Shown: positions 43,769 through 51,269 of the stretch, in pieces
How the letters are laid out: each line of letters begins with the position of its first letter
How positions within the stretch are numbered: the first letter of the stretch is position 1
Assembly (NCBI GenBank): GCA_963677165.2
Contig: CAXXSX010000002.1
Coordinates: 3,472,001 to 3,536,000, forward strand
Length of the DNA: 64,000 bases
Origin: JAFGXT01 sp963677165
GTDB lineage: Bacteria > Verrucomicrobiota > Lentisphaeria > Victivallales > SZUA-371
Direction: 5' to 3'
Notes under the pieces: generated by a model
What the model saw: the letters and a program-made list of their open reading frames with translations, nothing else
Databases searched by the model: none
What the model was told of the DNA's origin: nothing
Program-made: the position numbers and the translations under genes

Positions 43769-46700
43769 CTACCATTCAAACGGGATAAAGAACAGGTATA
43801 ACTTGTGGTTGTTTTTCTCGTTTTTTCTGGATTTTTCCATTCGGAACAAACGCCACATGAAAGAAAAGCTGCTTTTGGTGTTTTCACTGGAATAATTGAT
43901 GAATGGAAATACGTCACAACTGAATTTATCGTTCTTTTCTTCTACCCGCAGCAAATATTTCAGGATGGAGAATTTGCTGTAACTGCCTTTTTTCTCGTAG
44001 TCGGAAAGCAGAAGAAGAATATTCCAATACTCGTCATTTCCTTTGGTGCTGCGATAAAACAGTGGCGGAATAAGAATGCCGGACGATGATTCGGTAACAG
44101 TGTATTTCTTATCAATCTCAACTAGTACTTTCATCAGGGCGTCCGGCGATTTTATATCGACTTTATCATAACCCAGCCGGACAAGCACTTGACGCAGGCT
44201 GTTCTCTTCCTTAGCAACCCAGGGTAGAGCTTTTGATTTCATATTTTTCAATGGTTTCCAAAAATTGATATAAGCCAGTGATCGGATATCTGAATATAAC
44301 CGATTGATATCGGCTTCCTCAACCTTTGTATAATTCCATGATTTGAATTCTTTTGTCCAGTGATTGAACAACCAGAATATTTGTCTTGAAGATGAAATTT
44401 CTTTTTCATTCTTTTGTGGATTGGGTAGGATTACACTGTTATGACGTGACTCCGTTGGAAAAAGCAGTAACGAAAGGGTTGAGGTTTCTTTTCCGTCTTT
44501 GAGTCCGGCCTTATTCATGGCATTTTCAACATTCTGTGTAGGAAATCCCCAGTCTGGTTTGATGCGTTTTGAATAGCTGCCGCTCAGTAAAGGCCAGATA
44601 ATCAGCTGGCTTTTATCCGGATTTCTGGAATATGTGTATAACGGGATAAAGCCGTTTGCAGTTTTCTCCCGGGTTGAATCGTCAAAGGAATAGAACGGCA
44701 TCAACCAGAAATTCTTTTTTAGGATAGATGGATAGTTGGTCTTCGAGTAGTAAAAAAACGGAAAGAAAGAGGTTGAGCTGTCCATTTGTTCTGTTGTGTA
44801 ACGTTGCTGTAAATCATAGAGGGCTTTGGCCAATTTCGATTTGTCGGTTACATCTACATCTCCGCAACCATATTTTTTTAGAATGATTTTAATTGCATTT
44901 TGTTCATCAATAATGCCGGTTTTGGCCAGTTTTTTAAATGATTCCAACTGTTCCGTGATAGGCGGTACTGTTTTCGGCGGCCCCTGCGGAGATTTCGGGT
45001 TGCGATTATTTGATGGCCTTTGCGGGTATTTTAATTTGAATTCAGGATGGTAAAAATAAATATTATGTCCCGATTTTGCTGACTTCATATATTTATCGTA
45101 ATCTTTCAGATAACACTGGTTATGGAAAATCAGCTTAATTCTTTTTGCCAGTGAATTGAGCTCATCATTCAGCTTTGTCGTGTCCCATGGACGTAATACT
45201 TCATATTTTTTGAAGAATGGGAATATCGAAAATTTATAAATATCGGTAGTGCATTTCTTTCGATAGTATTTTTCCTGATACTTGCGACTGAAGCCATATT
45301 TGTCTCCGGGCAAAAGTAATTTGTGATGGTGTTCTTCGCGATATGAGCAGAACAGGGCACCGATACTGCTGGTTTCATTTTTGGGCAGAGCAGCTTGTTT
45401 TAAATCGTCTTTGGAAAATAATATATCGTGATCGTAGTAATTGGCGGCGCTTTTTTCAAACAGGAACGGAATAATTGTGCCGCAATCCCGCTGATCATTC
45501 CATGAAGAGTAAAACAGTGGCCAACTCCATACCGAGCCGGCATCACGATTCTTATATAAATCATAATAAAAAAGAAAGGCCATCAGCAAACCGTTTTTTT
45601 CTCCCGGAGATGACGAAAAGCCAGAGAACAATGGAGGAATTATTAATTCTTTCAAATAGCCATTACTTTTATAGTTGTACAATGGGAAAATGCCAGAATT
45701 GCGATTGATTTTGTAATAGGGAAACAACCATAAAGTGTGATCGCTGTTGTAGTACATCAGTGGCAGAATCCAGGCTTTTTTTAATTCATTGTTATACTTG
45801 AAGCCGGAGAGGCCGAGGATATTCAGCCAATGTTCCGACCCTTTGCCGGTGTACCAGTAGAGCGGAATAAACGCATGGCTGTCCGGGGTTTTGACAAAAT
45901 TTAAGATAGACATGGTTGACTTGTCTTCTGCGGTTTGGCGATAATGCCCGAGCAGTCCGCCCATAATCAGGTGGGTGCGGGGATAACCTGAGCGTTTTTT
46001 TCTATACCAGTAAAATGGAAAGAAGGTACATGTTGTCTTTCGCTTTTCTCCGCCGCTATAGTAATAGTTCAGCAACCAGAATTTCGAGCGGGAAGGTGAT
46101 GAATGATAATAACTGAGCGGCAGAACGGTAAGGTTGGTTTCATTTTGTTTTTTGCAGTTGGCATAGATGGTGTTGAACAGCCAGAAAAATGTACTTTTGT
46201 TGTCATTGGCATAGAAATATATGGGAAGTACTGAATTATAGAAACTATTTCTTCCATTGCTTTGAAGATAATTTAAGACGGAAAAATGATAATCGTCTGC
46301 TGATTCGTAGGAATAATGACCGAGTAGTCCGCATAGGAGGTAGAGGTCTCGCAGCTCTTTGTTGCCGGTACGGATGTGATAAAACGGAAATATGCCGCTG
46401 CGGGAACGTTTCCAGTAGCCAGACAGTACCCAGCTTTTGTTTTTACGCGGGTTCCATGCTGATAGCGGAAATAGAATGGAGTATTCATTTTTTTCATGGT
46501 TATAAAACGGACGTACCGCCATGCCTTGCGGGTCAAAGTCGATCATGGGCCAGAGAATCGAGGTGAAATCTCCTTCGCTGTAGAGCAGGGGCCAGAGATT
46601 AACATGGTTCTTGAATCGGGCATCGAAGTCTTCCGCGCCGGAATGCCGTTCCACGGTCGCCTGACTTTTGGAACTGACTGGTCCGGTTTTCAGCGGTTGC

Positions 46701-46843
46701 TGTTGATGCCGGAACGGCGAAAGCCGCATCATACGTTCACTGGAAGCACATGAGCACAGTAAACCTGAAGTAACTGCCGTAAATAATATAAAAGTATAAA
46801 GCTTGAATGCGTGAAAGCCGTTGCTGTTTCTATCCCGATCCAT
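43769..46843 (-). CDS. Giant aromatic-repeat lipoprotein of unknown function
   Basis: A protein of 1024 residues from ATG 46843, with GGAGG seven bases upstream. The N-terminus is a lipoprotein-like signal with candidate lipobox LCSC (Cys32). Most of the chain is built from 25-35-residue units, each with short hydrophobic strands ending in aromatic residues: LWPLLYS, LFPLSAW, IFPFYHI, VLPIYFY, VLPLSYY, FFPFYWY, FIPLYWY, ILPLMYY, LFPYYKI, IFPLYNY. Two helical inserts (about 540-690 and 850-900) interrupt the pattern, then FIPLYTY and similar units return. This suggests a repetitive beta structure such as a propeller or solenoid. It lies with a pseudopilin and a GT2 glycosyltransferase gene, so an envelope or exopolysaccharide role is likely. 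I cannot name a family. Confidence 0.6.
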   Translation of the reverse strand: MDRDRNSNGFHAFKLYTFILFTAVTSGLLCSCASSERMMRLSPFRHQQQPLKTGPVSSKSQATVERHSGAEDFDARFKNHVNLWPLLYSEGDFTSILWPMIDFDPQGMAVRPFYNHEKNEYSILFPLSAWNPRKNKSWVLSGYWKRSRSGIFPFYHIRTGNKELRDLYLLCGLLGHYSYESADDYHFSVLNYLQSNGRNSFYNSVLPIYFYANDNKSTFFWLFNTIYANCKKQNETNLTVLPLSYYHSSPSRSKFWLLNYYYSGGEKRKTTCTFFPFYWYRKKRSGYPRTHLIMGGLLGHYRQTAEDKSTMSILNFVKTPDSHAFIPLYWYTGKGSEHWLNILGLSGFKYNNELKKAWILPLMYYNSDHTLWLFPYYKINRNSGIFPLYNYKSNGYLKELIIPPLFSGFSSSPGEKNGLLMAFLFYYDLYKNRDAGSVWSWPLFYSSWNDQRDCGTIIPFLFEKSAANYYDHDILFSKDDLKQAALPKNETSSIGALFCSYREEHHHKLLLPGDKYGFSRKYQEKYYRKKCTTDIYKFSIFPFFKKYEVLRPWDTTKLNDELNSLAKRIKLIFHNQCYLKDYDKYMKSAKSGHNIYFYHPEFKLKYPQRPSNNRNPKSPQGPPKTVPPITEQLESFKKLAKTGIIDEQNAIKIILKKYGCGDVDVTDKSKLAKALYDLQQRYTTEQMDSSTSFFPFFYYSKTNYPSILKKNFWLMPFYSFDDSTREKTANGFIPLYTYSRNPDKSQLIIWPLLSGSYSKRIKPDWGFPTQNVENAMNKAGLKDGKETSTLSLLLFPTESRHNSVILPNPQKNEKEISSSRQIFWLFNHWTKEFKSWNYTKVEEADINRLYSDIRSLAYINFWKPLKNMKSKALPWVAKEENSLRQVLVRLGYDKVDIKSPDALMKVLVEIDKKYTVTESSSGILIPPLFYRSTKGNDEYWNILLLLSDYEKKGSYSKFSILKYLLRVEEKNDKFSCDVFPFINYSSENTKSSFSFMWRLFRMEKSRKNEKNNHKLYLFFIPFEW

Positions 46844-46927
46844 AACCAACCTCCGGTGTAATCTTATTTAAGATACTCCGAAAGTAAAAAATAGCAAATA
46901 AATATTTCTTAGTGGTCTAAGTGTAGA

Positions 46928-47599
46928 CTATAAATCCCAGTAGCCAGTTTCCCACTCAAGGTTGCTCTTGAAGATGTTTCCGGCAACGGAGAGGTTCAGA
47001 CATGAGCTGTCTATAGAATTATTTTTATAGTGCCACATACAGCGCACGATCGGGAAATAGCTGAGCTGGTAACTGGTCCCGGAATAGCTGAGTTGGCCGT
47101 TCTTCATCTCATCCAGCTTGTATTCCCCCCAGGTTTGTGTGATAGAGGCTCCTTCAAGCGTACAAGGAGACGCATTGAACTCATAAAAATAACCGATTTT
47201 GGTTACTTCCGTATTGGGGTCCATTCCCTCGTAGAGGCCATGATTTCCGGGACGATCGTAAGCTTGATAATACGTTCCATCCGGATGAGACAGCCAATCT
47301 TCCGCAGAGCGACTGCTTGGATTTTTATCTTTACGGCAGTGGTAAATTCCCTTACTTCCGGTGTATTCCTTGTAGAGAGTAGATAGCCAGGGGGGATACT
47401 GATCTTTGTAGTCGTTCTGGTAACTGTTGATTGCAATGCCAAACTGGCGCAAGTTGTTTACGCAGGCGGTGTCTTTGGCCCTTTCCAGAGCTTTGTTGAT
47501 TGCCGGCATGAGCAGTCCCGCCAGAATGGAAATAATCGATATGACCACGAGGAGTTCGATGAGCGTGAAATTGCTGAATTTCTGTTTTCTTTTATTCAT
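46928..47599 (-). CDS. Type II secretion-like pseudopilin without H-X9-DG
   Basis: A protein of 223 residues. The N-terminus KFSNFTLIELLVVISIISIL has the prepilin peptidase site and helix, but the tail lacks the H-X9-DG signature of the proteins at 15828 and 27972 and instead ends in a Tyr/Trp-rich segment. A head with CVNNLRQFGIAINSYQNDY is the usual first part of the globular domain. AGGA precedes ATG 47599. It starts 20 bases after the end of the GT2 gene and is followed by the aromatic-repeat lipoprotein, so these three genes probably form one unit. Confidence 0.8.
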   Translation of the reverse strand: MNKRKQKFSNFTLIELLVVISIISILAGLLMPAINKALERAKDTACVNNLRQFGIAINSYQNDYKDQYPPWLSTLYKEYTGSKGIYHCRKDKNPSSRSAEDWLSHPDGTYYQAYDRPGNHGLYEGMDPNTEVTKIGYFYEFNASPCTLEGASITQTWGEYKLDEMKNGQLSYSGTSYQLSYFPIVRCMWHYKNNSIDSSCLNLSVAGNIFKSNLEWETGYWDL

Positions 47600-47619
47600 G
47601 ATCCCAATTCCTGTTTGAG

Positions 47620-49212
47620 TTATTTTTCTGGAGTACTTAATGCTTGAGTTGCATTTTCCGTTTGAATATTATTCGCTTCCTGTTTATTACTATCGAGTCC
47701 GTGAACTGTTTTTTCCCAGTAAAACGGTTTGGTGAAAAACTGAAGAAAACCTTTCCAGGCACCGAGTGAGATCATTACCCAGTAAAACGGCATAAGCAGT
47801 GCATATGGCAGCAGTGAATAGTATTTCCGCTTGAGACAGGCAAGAATGTGACTGCCCACAAATAGCAGGTTTGCCGACAGTAACAGCATACTTATCGCAA
47901 AAAACGCGATGGAAAGTCCCGACCATACCGCACTCTCATCCGGGCCATAGTAAAACAGCGGCCATGCCTTGAGATAAAAGCCACCAATCGCGAATCCGCT
48001 GTAGTCTGGATGATTATGAGGGCCAATAACCATGCTCGCCAAACTTAGTCCGTGTTCAAAGCCGTGGGCCAGCAGTGCAATATAGACTGCCGCGATGAGC
48101 CAGTAAAAGACATTGATTAGCATCATAAACGAACTGGCTCCTACGCACAGGTAAAAACCAAACATACCCCACAAACCGAGTCCTTTTAACGTTCTTAACG
48201 GATGACGCATATGAGTATAATGCGTTTGAACAAAGCCTTTCACCCAGCGGGAACGCTGCCTTATCCAGTTCCACCACTGTGAATTCGCTTCTTCCCAGGT
48301 CGTGGAGTCTACCATCGTTGTTTTCCAGCCGCGTTTGTAAATACGGATGCCCAGATCGCAATCTTCGGTGACGTTGAACGGGTCCCAGCCGCCGATGTCT
48401 TTCAGTATTTCGGTCTTAAAGTGATTCGAGGTGCCTCCCAGGGGGAGGGGAACGTTAAACGTTTCCAGACCGGGCAACATCAGATCGAAGGTTGTGCTGT
48501 ATTCGATGGTGAACAGTCTGGTAAGCAGGTTTTGCTCCGAGTTGTAATAATTTAACTTGGCCTGTACACAAGCCAGTTTTTTCTTTGAATTGGCGAAAAC
48601 ATTAAGCACTTTTTTCAATTGGTCCGGTTGCGGACGGTCTTCGGCATCGTAGATCACGCAGTATTCGCCTTTGGCGCGTTTGAGCCCGAAGTTACAGGCG
48701 CGCGGTTTGGTTTTCGGTTTGAAATCCGGGATTACTATCACATCATAGTGCGATGGAAGATTACAAGCCGCCACCGCCTGGCGGGTCGCTAGATCGTCTT
48801 CTTCCAGTAATAATTTGATATCCAATTTTTCAGGCGGATAATCAAGTCGTTCCATATTGTGGATAATTTTACCGGCAATATTGGCCTCGTGATAGAGCGG
48901 CAGCAAAATGGTGTAGACTGGCAGTTCCGAATTTTTCATTGCCGCGATTTGTTCCGGTGATACCTTATTTTCTCCGGCACCGAAAAGAGAGGCTACTGTT
49001 GCCCACGCCCTGAACAAGGCCGAACTGAAATACCAGAAGGACAAAATAATGGTTACCACGAACAAAAAGATATCCCACCGGTAAAATAGCAGCAGAGTAA
49101 TTAAAGCCGCGCCTGAAAGGCACAGAATAATCTGTCGGGTTGTCATTGGTACGTTTGAACAATCCGCGCTGTGTTTTTCCGTAAATTCTTGAGTTACCGG
49201 GTCCAGTTCCAT
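47620..49212 (-). CDS. Membrane GT2 glycosyltransferase, cellulose-synthase-like
   Basis: A protein of 530 residues with two N-terminal membrane helices (about 28-70), a cytoplasmic GT-A domain and C-terminal helices (about 350-490). Family 2 motifs appear in order: TILLPLYHEAN, the substrate Asp segment LLLEEDDLATR, IYDAEDRP (DxD-like), GGTSNHFK, the catalytic-base segment TEDCDLGIR and QRSRWVKG (Q-x-x-R-W). This is the layout of processive polysaccharide synthases such as BcsA, but without a PilZ domain. Product unknown. The start has only a weak ribosome binding site. It is the first gene of a unit with a pseudopilin and a large lipoprotein. Confidence 0.85.
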   Translation of the reverse strand: MELDPVTQEFTEKHSADCSNVPMTTRQIILCLSGAALITLLLFYRWDIFLFVVTIILSFWYFSSALFRAWATVASLFGAGENKVSPEQIAAMKNSELPVYTILLPLYHEANIAGKIIHNMERLDYPPEKLDIKLLLEEDDLATRQAVAACNLPSHYDVIVIPDFKPKTKPRACNFGLKRAKGEYCVIYDAEDRPQPDQLKKVLNVFANSKKKLACVQAKLNYYNSEQNLLTRLFTIEYSTTFDLMLPGLETFNVPLPLGGTSNHFKTEILKDIGGWDPFNVTEDCDLGIRIYKRGWKTTMVDSTTWEEANSQWWNWIRQRSRWVKGFVQTHYTHMRHPLRTLKGLGLWGMFGFYLCVGASSFMMLINVFYWLIAAVYIALLAHGFEHGLSLASMVIGPHNHPDYSGFAIGGFYLKAWPLFYYGPDESAVWSGLSIAFFAISMLLLSANLLFVGSHILACLKRKYYSLLPYALLMPFYWVMISLGAWKGFLQFFTKPFYWEKTVHGLDSNKQEANNIQTENATQALSTPEK

Positions 49213-49669
49213 AGCGATATCTTAATTTTACAATGAAAATTTACTTTATTTGGGTTATCATATATTATTATAACGTACATGAATATCAAAAATTGTATGG
49301 ATATTAAAATAAAATCGATTTTTTTATTGTCCGTACGATTAATGCTGTTCACTTAAGAAATTGGTCATGCTAATATTGCTGAATAATTTTTAGTCATTAA
49401 ATAGTGAAAACAACTTTTGTTCGGCGGATTCTCAGAATAGCTTGTGCTGTCCTCAGCGCAATTAGCAGTTTTGCTGACATTATGTAGATTTGAGGATAAC
49501 CGATAAAGTCACGAATAACTTGGACTAAATGAATTCAGCCGTTTGAGTATTAAGGGAAAACGTGTTTAAGCGCAGAGGGAGCAGAACAGTAGTTGATTTA
49601 AACGAGTAAAGGAATGTCTATTTGAAATACATTATATTTTGTATTAAAGTATGATTGGGAGGGTGAGGT
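49213..49669. other. Intergenic, AT-rich, with a degenerate family-3 element
   Basis: Contains the degenerate repeat at 49436-49540 and otherwise AT-rich sequence. GGGAGGGTGAGG just upstream of 49670 is the ribosome binding site of the next gene. Confidence 0.5.
49436..49540. repeat. Family-3 element, left half
   Basis: AATAGCTTGTGCTGTCCTCA, then GCGCAATTAGCAGTTTTGCT and AAAGTCACGAATAA, match the left half of the copy at 33911-34112. The right end is not recognisable. Confidence 0.55.
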
Positions 49670-50137
49670 ATGATTCTTTCTAATAAATCTAATTTGTCTG
49701 CGATTAATGATAAATTCAATTTTTTTCATGATGGGATTCTTAAAGGTATTGAGGTTATTTCAGGTTGTAAACCCTTATTGAATTGGCCTTGGGAGCCTAA
49801 AAAAAGTTTTAATTCTAATGAAGATGAACTTGTGGCCGTTTTTTATCATGTTCAAAATTTTAATTACGTACGATTGAAGATAAATCATTATAATTATAAC
49901 TGGCCCAATGAACCCTACAATAGAATGATTTCCATTCAAGCACCTCAAGCAGTTGAAATACTTGATTCAATCACTTCATTTGTTGGCAAAGATATCTCTT
50001 CAATAGGCTTCTCCTTGTATGATGATCTAATCGAATGTTATATCATTTATCACGAGGACCATAACCTTTGGAGTGAGGAAAATAGTATTCGAAGAACCTT
50101 ATTTCGAGCGCCTCGAATTAGACTGATAGAGCAATAA
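49670..50137 (+). CDS. Small soluble protein of unknown function
   Basis: A protein of 155 residues with a strong ribosome binding site. It is AT-rich like other orphan genes in the window. The chain is alpha/beta: FNFFHDGILKGIEVISG, then VAVFYHVQNFNYVRLKINHYN and IGFSLYDDLIECYIIYHED. An N-terminal FHDG followed by alternating strands is seen in several small immunity-like or DUF families, but I cannot place it. It stands alone between a degenerate repeat and a toxin-antitoxin pair. Confidence 0.5.
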   Translation: MILSNKSNLSAINDKFNFFHDGILKGIEVISGCKPLLNWPWEPKKSFNSNEDELVAVFYHVQNFNYVRLKINHYNYNWPNEPYNRMISIQAPQAVEILDSITSFVGKDISSIGFSLYDDLIECYIIYHEDHNLWSEENSIRRTLFRAPRIRLIEQ

Positions 50138-50449
50138 CTATTTATATGGAAGGCGCGGTTGGACACATTTTTACATTTTTTTTATGAATGTCTGGCGGTT
50201 GCTGATCGGCAGCGCTTCCAAAGGGAAGCTTCGGTATAATAGTCTTGAGCTGAGAGCAGGTTCTTGAAAAGCCATGAATCTTCTCTACCCTGAGCCATGA
50301 GCAGATATCTTTACGTTATTCGAAGTCAAAAACTTGTATAAGCTGATGGATTACAAAAAAAGCAAAAAGACGAAACTTAAAATATATTACCTGTTGATAT
50401 AGTACCATATTGGTACCATTAAATAGTTGCAGCCAATGAAAGGAAACCA
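50138..50449. other. Intergenic region upstream of higBA
   Basis: No gene is supported. The only structure of note is the palindrome at 50402-50416 next to the HigB start. Confidence 0.5.
50402..50416. promoter_or_regulatory. Palindromic operator of the higBA pair
   Basis: GTACCATATTGGTAC, a perfect inverted repeat with a three-base centre, starting 48 bases upstream of the higB start. A -35-like TTGATA at 50394-50399 puts it in the promoter spacer. HigA antitoxins usually repress their own promoter at such sites. Confidence 0.6.
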
Positions 50450-50734
50450 ATGAAAATCTTAGGCCATAAAGCCTTAGTAAAATTCAAACGGAAACATATT
50501 GACTGTAAAATCCAGGTCGATGAATGGATTAAGGAGGTAGAGAACTCGAAATGGAAATCTTTTAATGATATAAAAAAAGTTTATCCTCATGCGAGTGTTT
50601 TACATGACAACATCGTTATTTTTAAACTGAAAGGTAATAAATATCGCTTGGTTACAGTGGTTGTGATTGTTGCCGATAGAGTTTTTATTGAATGGATAGG
50701 AACCCATGAGGAACACAATAAAAAAACATTTTGA
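50450..50734 (+). CDS. higB: HigB-type mRNA interferase toxin
   Basis: A protein of 94 residues. The sequence MKILGHKALVKFKRKH, then WKSFNDIKKVYPHASVL, FKLKGNKYRLVTVVV and VFIEWIGTHEEHNK is typical of the HigB_toxin family (PF09907), a RelE-fold ribosome-dependent mRNA endonuclease. The basic residues and the late His of GTHEEHNK are where catalysis is expected. AAAGGAAACCA precedes the ATG. Toxin comes before antitoxin, the usual order for HigBA, with 17 bases between the genes. Confidence 0.85.
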   Translation: MKILGHKALVKFKRKHIDCKIQVDEWIKEVENSKWKSFNDIKKVYPHASVLHDNIVIFKLKGNKYRLVTVVVIVADRVFIEWIGTHEEHNKKTF

Positions 50735-50751
50735 CCTAGGATAGTAAAAAG

Positions 50752-51111
50752 ATGAAAGATATTCACCTGATACATACAGAAGAAGAATACGATAACGTCA
50801 TGGATGAGGTTTTAATACTGGCAAAAAAAAATCCGGCAGAAGGTACTCCGGAATATGAACAGTTGATCCTATTGAGTATGCTGATTGAAGAATATGACAA
50901 GAAGCATTATCCGACTCCTAAGTCTGATCCGGTTGAAGCCATCAAATTCCTCATGGAACAGCTTGATTTGCGTCCGGTAGATATGAAAAAATATTTTGGT
51001 TCAACTGGCCGCTATTATGACATTATCAATAAAAATCGAAACTTAAGCATAAATATGATCAAAAAACTTCATGCTGAATTGGAAATTCCTTACGAAAGTC
51101 TCATGGCATAA
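50752..51111 (+). CDS. higA: HigA-type antitoxin
   Basis: A protein of 119 residues. The N-terminus is an acidic helix (EEEYDNVMDEVLIL). The C-terminal half is a helix-turn-helix of the HigA/XRE kind (FLMEQLDLRPVDMKKYFGST, then YDIINKNRNLSINMIKKLHAEL). It should neutralise HigB and bind the operator at 50402-50416. Position directly after higB and the matching family pair make the call secure. Confidence 0.8.
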   Translation: MKDIHLIHTEEEYDNVMDEVLILAKKNPAEGTPEYEQLILLSMLIEEYDKKHYPTPKSDPVEAIKFLMEQLDLRPVDMKKYFGSTGRYYDIINKNRNLSINMIKKLHAELEIPYESLMA

Positions 51112-51269
51112 AATTGAACTTTTCAGGCCTTGACATAAAAATCGTTTTTTTTATTTTAATTCAATTTGTGATGAGTTTACTCTTGACAAGATGGGGTTCA
51201 GATATTTTAATTGTTAGGATGCTTGTTGGCTATCAAAAAATCAGTGTGCAGTAATCAGGACCGCTTGTC

